The position numbers and the translations under genes were made by a program. Positions 1 through 8,045 of a DNA stretch of 29,887 nt are shown one piece after another. The stretch is taken from NCBI GenBank assembly GCA_022360735.1, contig JAKSCF010000551.1, forward strand, positions 1 to 29,887, in the 5' to 3' direction. How positions within the stretch are numbered: position 1 is the first letter of the stretch; each line of letters opens with the position of its first letter. The DNA is from Clostridia bacterium. Lineage in GTDB: Bacteria; Bacillota_A; Clostridia; Peptostreptococcales; JAAYPU01. The notes under the pieces are model-generated. The model made no database searches, was not told where the DNA came from, and was given only the letters and a program-made list of their open reading frames with translations.

Positions 1-23
1 AAAAAATAAAAAAAATCATTACA

Positions 24-53
24 AATAAAGAAAAACGACTTATAAAAGTCGTT
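24..53 (-). terminator. Rho-independent terminator of the sigma-54 activator gene
   Basis: An 8-bp perfect stem (AACGACTT / AAGTCGTT, 34-41 and 46-53) with an ATAA loop. On the minus strand it is followed by TTTTTCTTT. It lies about 80 bases past the stop codon of the activator gene and reads in its direction. Confidence 0.75.
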
Positions 54-62
54 AGTTGATTC

Positions 63-108
63 AAAATGATACAATAGTTAAAATATAATCAAACTTTTGT
101 ATCGTTTT
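63..108. repeat. Inverted pair of GATACAA half-sites
   Basis: AAAATGATACAA (63-74) faces TTGTATCGTTTT (97-108). The two arms are inverted copies with one mismatch, separated by 22 bases. The half-site matches the arms of the palindrome upstream of the adjacent activator gene (2140-2160). It may be a second binding site for that regulator, or simply an RNA stem in the 3' untranslated region. Confidence 0.45.
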
Positions 109-133
109 AATACAAATAAAAAAGGGGCAAGCC

Positions 134-2110
134 TTACCCTTCAATTTCGTATTTTTCCATTTTGCGATAAAGCGTACTTCGACCAATTTTTAAAATATCT
201 GCTGTTTTAGAAAGATTAAATTGACACTTTTCCAGTGTGCTGACGATAGCTTTTTTCTCTATTTCTTCAAGGGAAGGAAGCTCTTCAACAAGCTCCTGCT
301 CGTAATTAACACTGGCTAGAAAGTGTTTCGGTAAATGATTTAGAGATAGACTGCTATGGTCTTGAGCTATATTTACAGCCATTTGTAATGTGTTTTGAAG
401 TTCCCTGACATTACCCGGCCAATCATGTTGCTGCAAAATTCTATAAAATTCATCTTCAATACCAACAATGTTTTTTGAAATCCTCTCGGCATATTTGGTA
501 ACAAAATAATCAATAAAGAGGCGAAGGTCTTCTTTTCTTTCTCTTAATGGAGGGATATCAATAGGAAAAACATTTAATCGATAATAAAGATCCTCTCTGA
601 ACTTGCCTAAAGCCACCTCCTGCTGTAAGTCCTTATTGGTTGCAGCGATGACACGTACATCTACCGGAATGACTTCTTTTCCTCCTACACGGACAATGTT
701 TTTGGTTTCCAATACTCTTAGGAGGCTGACTTGCGCATCCAATGGCATATCGCCTATTTCATCTAAAAAGAGAGTACCGCCATCTGCTAATTCAAATTTA
801 CCCGGATGCCCGCCTAAACGTGCTCCGGTAAAAGCGCCTTCTTCATATCCAAACAGTTCACTGGCCACCAGCTCTCTTGGAATAGCGCCGCAATTAAGGA
901 ATACGAAGGGTTTAGAACTTCTGGCGCTGTTATTGTGAATGGATTGAGCAAACATTTCTTTTCCTGTACCGCTTTCTCCATGAAGCAAAATGGTTAGGTC
1001 AATATTTGAGGAGATTTTAGCTAAATGTAATGCGGGTTTAAGTTTTTCAGATTTTCCTACAATATCTTCAAAGGTAAAGATGGCATTGGCACCTACTATT
1101 TTATTAATCATGCTGTGAATAACCTTAGCTTGGTTAATAATAAGTACAATCATTTTAGGTATTCTGCCTGTCTTAAAATAGTTGACATCAATAATAAATT
1201 TTTTCTTTTGGCCTTTTTGGGTCACCAACTCCCATTCTTCTTCAAAAACAGTGTCATTCAGAATAAAAATTCTTACAAAGTTTTTTTCATTTGTTATATA
1301 TTTGTTGATATTGGTACCCTCTATTTTTTTGCGTTTGATATCAAGAAGATCACGGGCTTGTTTATTTACATTTAAGATATTACCTTTAGCATCTACAGCA
1401 ACAATCCCTTCTGAGATTGTTTCCATAATGTCGTAAAACTGCTTGTTCATTGAATTCAGGTCTAGGTTAATCTCTCTCAAGCGCAATTCTCGTTGAATGG
1501 CTTCTGCAGCAGCTGTTACCATGCCTAAAGTATGAGGATGAACCATAGAATAGTTTCCGGTTATACTTAGGATACCAATGATTTGGTTGAATTTATCTTT
1601 TATTGGACAAGCTGAGGTTGTGAGCCCATGAAACTTTTCCATATAATGCTCACTTCCCATGATCTGAATAGGCTTTTTTAGCAGCAATGAAAGCCCTACT
1701 GCATTAGTTCCTGCATGCGCTTCCTTTAAGTTATAGCCATTTTGCAAATAGGTTTTACCAAATCTGGCGATGAATCCTTTTTCACCGATGTGATCCAAAA
1801 CATATCCGTCTTTGTCTGTCAAACGAATAATAAAATCATTATTGCCAACAATGCTGTAAATACTGTTCATAAAAGGCTTTGCAATATCCAGCAATGACCG
1901 ATTGTCTTGCTGCCGAGCAGCTATTTGGTTTCCGGATACATGTAAAGTAGGGATTCGGCTATGAGGATCAATGCCATAGGCTTTGCTTCTTTTCCATGAC
2001 TCCAAAACCATAGGATGCAATTGCTCGACTTCAATGGTTGCACCTAATATAAATTTATCCCAAATTTCGTGTATGAGATTATTCTGCAAAGAAGGATCTT
2101 TAAACTTCAT
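134..2110 (-). CDS. Sigma-54-dependent transcriptional activator (AcoR-like, GAF-PAS-AAA+-HTH)
   Basis: Bacterial enhancer-binding protein of 658 aa that remodels sigma-54 RNA polymerase in response to a signal. An N-terminal AcoR/GAF-type sensory region (about 60-215) is followed by a PAS domain (about 225-330) and an AAA+ core. The core has Walker A GESGTGKE (378-385), the sigma-54 contact loop GAFTGA (425-430) and Walker B FLDEIGD. The C-terminus is a Fis-type helix-turn-helix (about 614-658, ending in ADILKIGRSTLYRKM). I place the start at the ATG at 2110: AAGGAG lies 8 bases upstream of it, whereas the in-frame GTG at 2119 overlaps that ribosome site. The inducer and target operon are unknown; targets of such regulators are often adjacent, here probably left of the window. 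No -24/-12 promoter was seen nearby. The family call is firm, the physiological role is not. Confidence 0.93.
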   Translation of the reverse strand: MKFKDPSLQNNLIHEIWDKFILGATIEVEQLHPMVLESWKRSKAYGIDPHSRIPTLHVSGNQIAARQQDNRSLLDIAKPFMNSIYSIVGNNDFIIRLTDKDGYVLDHIGEKGFIARFGKTYLQNGYNLKEAHAGTNAVGLSLLLKKPIQIMGSEHYMEKFHGLTTSACPIKDKFNQIIGILSITGNYSMVHPHTLGMVTAAAEAIQRELRLREINLDLNSMNKQFYDIMETISEGIVAVDAKGNILNVNKQARDLLDIKRKKIEGTNINKYITNEKNFVRIFILNDTVFEEEWELVTQKGQKKKFIIDVNYFKTGRIPKMIVLIINQAKVIHSMINKIVGANAIFTFEDIVGKSEKLKPALHLAKISSNIDLTILLHGESGTGKEMFAQSIHNNSARSSKPFVFLNCGAIPRELVASELFGYEEGAFTGARLGGHPGKFELADGGTLFLDEIGDMPLDAQVSLLRVLETKNIVRVGGKEVIPVDVRVIAATNKDLQQEVALGKFREDLYYRLNVFPIDIPPLRERKEDLRLFIDYFVTKYAERISKNIVGIEDEFYRILQQHDWPGNVRELQNTLQMAVNIAQDHSSLSLNHLPKHFLASVNYEQELVEELPSLEEIEKKAIVSTLEKCQFNLSKTADILKIGRSTLYRKMEKYEIEG

Positions 2111-2139
2111 CCGTACCACTCCTTGTTATAATTAAACAC

Positions 2140-2160
2140 ATTGTATCATAATGATACAAT
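2140..2160. promoter_or_regulatory. Perfect 21-bp palindromic operator upstream of the sigma-54 activator
   Basis: Arms ATTGTATCAT (2140-2149) and ATGATACAAT (2151-2160) are exact inverted copies about one central base. The palindrome lies 30-50 bases upstream of the activator's ATG and just downstream of its likely transcription start. It is well suited as a dimer site for the Fis-type HTH of the same protein, implying autoregulation. Related half-sites recur at 63-108. The identity of the binding protein is inference. Confidence 0.7.
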
Positions 2161-2180
2161 CCTGTGAAGTGATAAAATTT

Positions 2181-2208
2181 AGCATACTTTAAAATAACAT
2201 AGTTCCAA
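2181..2208 (-). promoter_or_regulatory. Candidate sigma-A promoter of the activator gene
   Basis: On the minus strand, -35 TTGGAA (2203-2208) and -10 TATGCT (2181-2186) are separated by 16 bases. The predicted start near 2174 places the 2140-2160 palindrome in the early transcribed region, a position expected for repression or roadblock control. Confidence 0.45.
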
Positions 2209-2234
2209 ATGATAATAATGTGGGATAGCAGCTA

Positions 2235-2262
2235 TTTACAAAATCACCTTTTATGATAAAAT
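2235..2262 (+). promoter_or_regulatory. Candidate sigma-A promoter of the aspartate kinase gene
   Basis: -35 TTTACA (2235-2240), a 16-base spacer, and an extended -10 of the form TGATAAAAT (hexamer 2257-2262). A start near 2269 would give a leader of about 170 nt containing the hairpin at 2294-2361. With the activator's promoter and palindrome, this accounts for most of the 327-bp gap 2111-2437. Confidence 0.5.
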
Positions 2263-2293
2263 AGTCTCAATGTAATTTAATATATGAATTAAA

Positions 2294-2361
2294 CCCAGAT
2301 TATTTACGGAAACTACCAAAAGACGCAGTAGATTTTTGGAATTTATCGTAAATAATCTGGA
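2294..2361 (+). promoter_or_regulatory. Structured 5' leader hairpin of aspartate kinase
   Basis: A 14-bp perfect stem, CCAGATTATTTACG (2295-2308) with CGTAAATAATCTGG (2347-2360), encloses 38 bases. Two alternative inner pairings share base 2316: CTAC/GTAG (2313-2316, 2328-2331) and CCAAAA/TTTTGG (2316-2321, 2334-2339). No T-tract follows, so it is not a simple terminator. It does not resemble the lysine riboswitch or a T-box as I know them. Function is unassigned; an RNA regulatory element is inferred from its size, perfection and place. Confidence 0.55.
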
Positions 2362-2437
2362 TAAAAGCATAATAATAAAAATATAGTATTTAAACTGAAA
2401 AATTCTATTTAATAATTGTATAAATGGGGGGTTCAAA

Positions 2438-3760
2438 ATGAGCTTAGTTGTTTCGAAATTTGGAGGATCATCTTTAGCAGATGCTTTTCAGCTGGAAAAA
2501 GTAAAAAGTATTGTAGAAAGCAGTCCGGAGAGAAGGTTTGTTGTTCCTTCGGCACCAGGCAAAAGGTTCGCCGAAGATAATAAAGTAACAGATTTGTTGT
2601 ACCTATGCAAAACCCATATGGAACATAACGTTCCTTTTGATCAAGTATTTCAAGTTATTTGTGATCGATATATATCCATTGTTTATAACTTAAAACTAAA
2701 AATTGAATTGCAGCCTTACTTCGATGAAATCAAACAAAACATGGCAAATGGTGCATCTGCCGATTACATAGCCAGTAGAGGGGAATATCTCAATGGTCTG
2801 TTGTTAGCTGAATATCTCGGATATGACTTTGTTGATGCAAAAGATATCATTTTCTTTGATAAGAGAGGACGTCTTTTAGAAGAAGAGACCGATGAGGCCA
2901 TAAAAAACACCCTTGCAAACTATGAAAATGCAGTAATCCCTGGCTTTTATGGTTCTCAGCCTAACGGAAAAATTAAGACTTTTTCTCGAGGCGGGTCAGA
3001 TGTTACGGGTTCTCTTATAGCAAAAGCTCTAAAAGCAGACATTTATGAAAATTGGACAGATGTTTCAGGATTTTTAATGGCCGATCCCAGCATTGTACAG
3101 GATCCTCTGCCCATAAAATCCGTCACGTACAAAGAACTCAGAGAGCTTTCTTACATGGGAGCTTCTGTGCTGCATGAAGATTCTGTTTTTCCGGTTCGTC
3201 AAGCCAATATACCGATAACGATTAAGAATACCAATGAACCGGACCACCCGGGAACGATTATTGTATCCGATGCAAAAAATCGGTTGGATGAACATGTCAT
3301 AACAGGAATCGCCGGAAAAAAAGGATTTACGGTTATTGCAATTTACAAAAATAACATGAACTCAGAAGTAGGCTTTATAAAAAGGATACTGTCAATCCTG
3401 GAGGATTATAATATTTCTATTGAGCATGTCCCTTCCGGAATTGATACGGTTTCAGTGGTAATTTCAAACAATACAGTGGAAAATGTATTAGAAGATATTT
3501 TAGATGAAATAAGAAAAAAACTTCATCCTGATTCTATAGATATATATTCAGAAATGGCCCTTGTTGCAACCGTTGGATATGGTATGTCCAGAAGACGCGG
3601 CGTTGCCGCTAAGCTTTTCACAGCATTATCTGAAGCGGGTGTTAATATTCGGATGATTGACCAAGGCTCAAGTGAAATAAATATCATAACCGGTGTAGAA
3701 AACAACGATTTTGAGAAAGCTATAAAAGCAATATATAATGCGTTTGTCAATCCCAGTTGA
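2438..3760 (+). CDS. lysC: Aspartate kinase (aspartokinase III-like)
   Basis: Catalyses ATP-dependent phosphorylation of L-aspartate to aspartyl-4-phosphate, the first step to lysine, threonine, methionine and diaminopimelate for peptidoglycan and dipicolinate. The 440-aa protein opens with VVSKFGGSSLAD, the amino-acid-kinase nucleotide motif, and carries SRGGSDVTGSLIAKAL (about residues 183-198). Two C-terminal ACT-type segments follow (about 300-440). It looks like the monofunctional single-chain type (compare Bacillus YclM) rather than the alpha/beta overlapping-gene type. A GGGGGG ribosome site lies 6 bases before the ATG. It ends in TGA immediately followed by an in-frame TAA, which shows TGA acting as a stop here. 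The symbol lysC is by family; the isozyme and its feedback inhibitor cannot be told from the sequence. Confidence 0.92.
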   Translation: MSLVVSKFGGSSLADAFQLEKVKSIVESSPERRFVVPSAPGKRFAEDNKVTDLLYLCKTHMEHNVPFDQVFQVICDRYISIVYNLKLKIELQPYFDEIKQNMANGASADYIASRGEYLNGLLLAEYLGYDFVDAKDIIFFDKRGRLLEEETDEAIKNTLANYENAVIPGFYGSQPNGKIKTFSRGGSDVTGSLIAKALKADIYENWTDVSGFLMADPSIVQDPLPIKSVTYKELRELSYMGASVLHEDSVFPVRQANIPITIKNTNEPDHPGTIIVSDAKNRLDEHVITGIAGKKGFTVIAIYKNNMNSEVGFIKRILSILEDYNISIEHVPSGIDTVSVVISNNTVENVLEDILDEIRKKLHPDSIDIYSEMALVATVGYGMSRRRGVAAKLFTALSEAGVNIRMIDQGSSEINIITGVENNDFEKAIKAIYNAFVNPS

Positions 3761-3784
3761 TAAAAATAAGAATTAAGAATATGT

Positions 3785-3810
3785 GGTGGTATTTCTAAGC
3801 TACTACCACC
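3785..3810 (+). promoter_or_regulatory. Small hairpin between aspartate kinase and the small ORF
   Basis: GGTGGTA (3785-3791) pairs with TACCACC (3804-3810) across a 12-base loop. It lies just before the GGGGG ribosome-binding-like stretch of the 28-codon ORF. No T-tract follows, so termination is unlikely; an mRNA-processing or translational effect is possible. Confidence 0.35.
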
Positions 3811-3823
3811 TACGGGGGATTTT

Positions 3824-3910
3824 ATGAAATTAAGTGAAAAACAAAAGAAAATTTTAAAATGGACTTATGGATTAGCTCTTGCAATTATTCTTCAGCAAGT
3901 TTTAACTAGG
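3824..3910 (+). CDS. Putative 28-aa small membrane-active peptide
   Basis: An unrecognised short ORF of 28 codons and a TAG stop. A GGGGG stretch (3814-3818) lies 5 bases before the ATG. The first 12 residues are lysine-rich (MKLSEKQKKILK) and the rest is largely hydrophobic (WTYGLALAIILQQVFN), giving the charge pattern of a small single-pass or surface-attached peptide. It sits between lysC and a Rho-independent terminator, so it could be the last cistron of the lysC transcript. There is no similarity I can name, and such a short ORF can arise by chance; the ribosome site and the downstream terminator are the only support. Confidence 0.35.
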
Positions 3911-3947
3911 TGTGGACTCAATTTTTGGCAATAATTTTCAAAATATA

Positions 3948-3975
3948 AAGGGCATGCAAATGCCCTTTATTTATA
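3948..3975 (+). terminator. Rho-independent terminator after the lysC transcript
   Basis: AAAGGGCAT (3948-3956) pairs perfectly with ATGCCCTTT (3961-3969) around a GCAA tetraloop and is followed by an A/T-rich ATTTATA tail. It separates lysC and the small ORF from secA. The tail is a weak T-tract. Confidence 0.75.
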
Positions 3976-4048
3976 TGAAATATATGTTAAAATATAAAAT
4001 GATGAACAGAAACCAAAAAAATACATGATTTGAAGGAGATGGGTTAAT

Positions 4049-6808
4049 ATGGGTCTTTTGGAGAAGATATTTGGAGACCTGAATGAAAAAGAGATTAAGA
4101 AACTTTCAAAGAGAGTTAATAGAATAGAAGCGTTAGAACCGGATATTCAAAAACTCAGTGATGAAGCATTAAAAGATAAGACCATAGAATTTAGAAAGCG
4201 ACTATCGGAAGGCGAAACATTAGACGATATATTAGAGGAAGCTTTTGCAGTAGCAAGAGAAGGTGCAGTTCGTACATTAGGAATGAAGCATTTTACAGTG
4301 CAGCTTTTAGGCGGAATTGTTCTTCATCAAGGAAGGATTGCAGAAATGAAAACAGGTGAAGGTAAAACCCTTGTAGCAACCTTGCCTGTCTATTTGAATG
4401 CTTTAGCGGGAGAAGGGGTTCATGTCGTTACGGTCAATGATTATTTGGCTAAACGTGACATGGAGTGGATGGGAAAACTCTATACCTTTTTGGGTTTAAC
4501 CGTAGACTGTATTGTACATGGCTTGACTCATCAGCAGCGTAAAGCAGCATATAATTGTGATATTACATACGGAACCAACAATGAGTTTGGTTTCGATTAC
4601 CTAAGAGATAATATGGTGACCTACAAAGAGGAGATGGCACAAAGACCGTTAAATTTTGCTATCATTGACGAAGTGGATAGTATCCTTGTAGATGAGGCAA
4701 GAACACCCCTCATCATCTCAGGTGCAGGAAGAGAATCCACTCAGCTATATGCTCAAGCCAACCAATTTGTAAAAATTTATAAAAATGAAGTGGACTTTAC
4801 CATAGATGAAAAGGCCAAATCCATTGCCCTAATGGAAGATGGCGTTTCAAAGGCTGAAAAGAAATTTAATGTAGAAAATTTAGCGGATCCTGAAAATATG
4901 GAACTGAACCACCACATTTTACAAGCATTAAAAGCGCAACACCTTATGAAACGAGATGTTGACTATGTTATAAAAGATGAGCAAATCGTGATTGTAGATG
5001 AATTTACAGGTCGTTTAATGTTTGGTAGACGGTACAGCGATGGCCTGCATCAAGCCATAGAGGCAAAAGAAGGGTTAAGGGTAAGAAATGAGTCAAAGAC
5101 CTTGGCTACTATTACCCTTCAAAACTACTTTAGAATGTATCAAAAGCTGGCAGGGATGACAGGTACCGCAAAAACTGAAGAAGACGAATTTAAAGAAATT
5201 TATGGCATGGATGTTGTTGTTGTTCCTACCAATAAACCAATACAACGTCAAGATTTAGCAGACTCCATATATGGAACAGAAAGAGGAAAATACATTTCTA
5301 TAGTTCGACAAATTGCTGAAAAGCATGCCACAGGACAGCCTGTGCTAGTGGGTACTATTTCTATAGAAAAATCTGAGCTCATCAGTGAACTTCTTAAAAA
5401 ACAAGGAGTTAAACATAATGTTTTAAATGCAAAGCACCACGAAAAAGAAGCAGAAATTGTTGCAGAAGCAGGACGATTAGGTGCTGTAACGATTGCCACC
5501 AATATGGCTGGAAGAGGTACAGACATCATTTTGGGAGGTAATCCGGAGTTTGAAGCCAAAATGGATATGAGAAAAAAAGGTTTTACAGAAGATATTATCT
5601 CAATGGCTTCCAGCAATACACCAACAGAAGATGAAGAAATACTTGAAGCCAGAGAAGAATATCGAAAGATTCATGAGCATTATAAACAAGAAAGAGCAGA
5701 AGAGCAGGAAAAAGTAATATCCATAGGCGGACTTCACATCATTGGTACAGAAAGACATGAAGCACGAAGGATCGATAACCAGCTCTGAGGAAGATCCGGT
5801 AGACAAGGTGACCCCGGTTCATCTCAATTCTTTATTGCATTAGATGATGAATTGATGAGGCTGTTTGGAGGAGAAAAAATTCAAGGCTTTGTATCCAAAA
5901 TGGGTATGGAAGAAGATGAAGCCATAGAAGCCAACATGCTTACCAAGTCCATAGAAAATGCTCAAAAGAGAGTAGAGGGCCGAAACTTCTCTATCAGAAA
6001 GTACGTTCTGCAATATGACGATGTCATGAACAAGCAAAGAGAAGTTATTTACAATGAGAGACGCAGAGTCCTTGAAGGTGAGAATCTAAGATCACATGTC
6101 ATGGGCATGTTCGAAAGCATTGTGGACGACTATATTGCAATGTATACCGTGGATGCAAAATATCCGGAAGAATGGGATTTAGAAAGCTTAAATAAAGTAT
6201 TGCAAACCTTTATTCCCGATATCAAACTGAAGTTTGATAACCTAGAGCAAATGGAGTTACAAGATCTTAAAGATTACATCATGTCAATGGAAGACAAAGC
6301 GTATGAAATAAAAGAAGAAGAAATCCAACCGGAAAGAATGAGAGAGCTTGAAAGAGTGATTCTTCTTAGAGTTGTCGATACAAAATGGATGGATCATATT
6401 GACGCCATGGATCAGCTCAAACAAGGAATCGGTTTGCGTGCCGTGGGACATGAAGACCCTGTAAGAGCTTATCAAAATGAAGGCTTTGATATGTTTGAGG
6501 CCATGATAAAGAGCATACAAGAAGACACGGTAAAATATATGCTTAATGTTACCCTTAACACCGACACTGAAAGAAAACAAGTGGTGAAAATTGGAGAAGC
6601 ACAGAAAGAAAGTTTTAGGGATGACGACCGTTCTGACAAAATAAGAATTCGTGCAGTACCCGACCAGCAGGAACGAAAACAACCTGAACAGAAGCAACAG
6701 CCCATCAAGAAAGAAAAAACAGTGGGAAGAAATGAACCCTGCCCTTGTGGAAGTGGTAAAAAATACAAAAAGTGCTGTGCACAAAAACAAAATGAAGATA
6801 GAGGTTAG
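4049..6808 (+). CDS. secA: Preprotein translocase ATPase SecA, interrupted by an in-frame TGA
   Basis: Motor ATPase that pushes unfolded preproteins through SecYEG. The reading frame runs 920 codons with one internal stop. Visible are Walker A GEGKT (103-107), the DEAD-type [17 protein letters not shown] segment, the preprotein cross-linking domain, NBD2 and the helical scaffold/wing. A C-terminal zinc SEC-C motif ([13 protein letters not shown]) follows. At 5786-5788 the sequence reads ...[20 protein letters not shown]...; the family has Arg there ([10 protein letters not shown], helicase motif VI). The frame is otherwise intact on both sides, so only one base differs from a normal gene (CGA or AGA to TGA). 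As written, the main product stops at 579 aa, before motif VI. SecA is essential in bacteria, so sequencing error, a recent mutation with another SecA copy, or UGA readthrough are the options. GGAG precedes the ATG; prfB follows, as in many Firmicutes. Confidence 0.9.
5786..5788 (+). other. secA: In-frame TGA at SecA codon 580
   Basis: A TGA replaces the invariant Arg codon of motif VI. The flanking sequence (CAG CTC TGA GGA AGA TCC) stays in the secA frame on both sides, so no insertion or deletion is involved. A restart at TTG 5852 has no ribosome-binding sequence. Confidence 0.9.
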
Positions 6809-6897
6809 GGTCTAGAGGATAGAAGATAGGAATGAAAGAAATTTTGTAAAAACAAAATATCTAATCTTAAATCATAAATTCAAAGGGATGTGATAAA

Positions 6898-8005
6898 ATG
6901 ATTCAATTAGAACAGCTGAGTTATGAGCTCGGTGGTATAGAGGAAAACATACAAGAACTGGGTGTTTCACTTTGACATAGAAGCATTAAATGATCAATTA
7001 ATGGAGATGGAAAAAGAAACGCTTTCGGATACTTTCTGGGATGATCACCAAAAAGCTCAAAAAACCCTCAAAATGAAAAAAGAAATAGAAACCAAAATAC
7101 AACAACATCAAAAGCTTGAAAGTAATTTTGAGGATTTATCCGTATTAATCGAACTAGCCATAGAAGAAGCCGACGAGTCTTTAATAAAAGAAATCGAAAC
7201 ATCTTTTTCCGCATTAGAAAAAGAAGTGGATGAGATGAAAATTAAAGTGCTGCTCAGTGGGGAGTACGATGGCAATAATGCAATCATTTCCATACATTCC
7301 GGTTCAGGAGGCTTAGATGCACAAGACTGGGCCGAAATGCTGGTACGTATGTATACGCGATGGGCAGAGAGAAAGAAATTCAAAATAAAAACATTAAACT
7401 TTCTCCCGGATAAAGAAGGCGGCATTAAGAGTGCAGATTTTCTGATACAAGGTGAAAATGTTTACGGATACCTGAAAAATGAGAGAGGTGTTCATAGGAT
7501 TGTAAGAATATCACCTTTTGATTCCTCAGGAAGACGACATACTTCCTTTGCATCATTAGACGTAATGCCTGAAATAGATGATAATATCCATATAGATATT
7601 GACCCCAATGATTTGAGAATAGACACTTACCGTGCAAGCGGTGCCGGAGGCCAGCATGTCAACAAAACGGACTCAGCCATTCGGATTACACATTTGCCTA
7701 CCAACATTGTCGTTCAGTGCCAAAATGAAAGGTCTCAGCATCAAAACAAAGATACGGCAATGAAAGTATTAATGGCGAAGCTCTTAGATTTAAAAGAAAG
7801 AGAACAAAAAGAAAAAGTAGAAGAGCTTAAAGGCGATTATGGGCAGATTTCTTGGGGAAATCAAATAAGATCTTATGTCTTTCATCCGTATACCATGGTT
7901 AAAGACCATAGAACCAATACGGAGGTAGGGAATGTACAATCCGTAATGGATGGAGACATTGACCTTTTTATCAACGAAAAGCTAAAGCAAGATGCTATAA
8001 AATAA
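6898..8005 (+). CDS. prfB: Peptide chain release factor 2, expressed by programmed +1 frameshift
   Basis: Class I release factor that reads UGA and UAA. Frame one runs from the ATG at 6898 (AAAGGGA upstream) for 25 codons to CTT-TGA at 6970-6975. A +1 slip on CTTTGAC continues at GAC (6974) for 343 more codons, giving 368 aa, close to the usual 365. Diagnostic motifs are present: the anticodon-like tripeptide SPF (VRISPFDSSGRRHTS) and the catalytic GGQ loop (RASGAGGQHVNKTDSA). The frameshift is autoregulatory: scarce RF2 lets the ribosome slip and make more RF2. The upstream Shine-Dalgarno-like stimulator is unusually poor (only GGGTG at 6960-6964, 5 bases before CTT, instead of AGGGGG at 3). 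Lies 89 bases after secA. Confidence 0.95.
6970..6976 (+). promoter_or_regulatory. prfB: RF2 +1 frameshift site CTTTGAC
   Basis: The classical slippery heptamer CTT TGA C of prfB. CTT is the P-site codon, TGA the zero-frame stop, and reading resumes at GAC. Downstream protein similarity begins at once (DIEALNDQL), matching RF2 of other bacteria. Confidence 0.93.
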
Positions 8006-8010
8006 AAAGC

Positions 8011-8041
8011 AGGGGCGTATTGCATACGCCCTTGAATTTTT
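8011..8041 (+). terminator. Terminator-like hairpin after prfB
   Basis: GGGCGTAT (8013-8020) pairs perfectly with ATACGCCC (8024-8031) around TGC, extendable by two weaker pairs, followed by TTGAATTTTT. It can end the secA-prfB transcript. It may also be the first half of the two-hairpin repeat-like element at 8011-8080. Confidence 0.65.
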
Positions 8042-8045
8042 AAAT

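Noticed and set aside
1115..1436. Plus-strand reading frames of 84-86 aa inside the activator gene
   Set aside because: Low-complexity Phe/Ile-rich translations opposite a conserved PAS region; no ribosome site; antisense shadows.
2111..2119. GTG start at 2119 for the sigma-54 activator
   Set aside because: The AAGGAG ribosome site overlaps this GTG; the ATG at 2110 has correct spacing.
2294..2361. Lysine riboswitch or T-box before lysC
   Set aside because: The leader is too short and lacks the conserved T-box sequence and the multi-helix lysine-riboswitch core; kept only as an unclassified hairpin.
3758..3763. TGA reassigned as a sense codon in this organism
   Set aside because: TGA ends lysC (followed at once by TAA) and the carboxypeptidase gene (26953-26955), and prfB, the UGA release factor, is intact. 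A single in-frame TGA in secA does not support a code change.
6284..6790. 168-aa antisense reading frame opposite secA
   Set aside because: It is Phe-rich and lies wholly within secA on the other strand, with no ribosome site: a shadow of secA codon composition.
5852..6808. Separate 318-aa gene for the C-terminal half of SecA
   Set aside because: It would start at a TTG with no ribosome-binding sequence, and it is in the same frame as the upstream half. It is the continuation of secA past the TGA, not an independent gene.
6809..6897. Possible repeat or small RNA between secA and prfB
   Set aside because: Only a 7-bp A/T stem (ATTTTGT/ACAAAAT) and the purine-rich GAGGATAGAAGATAGG stretch are visible; too weak to call an element without other copies.
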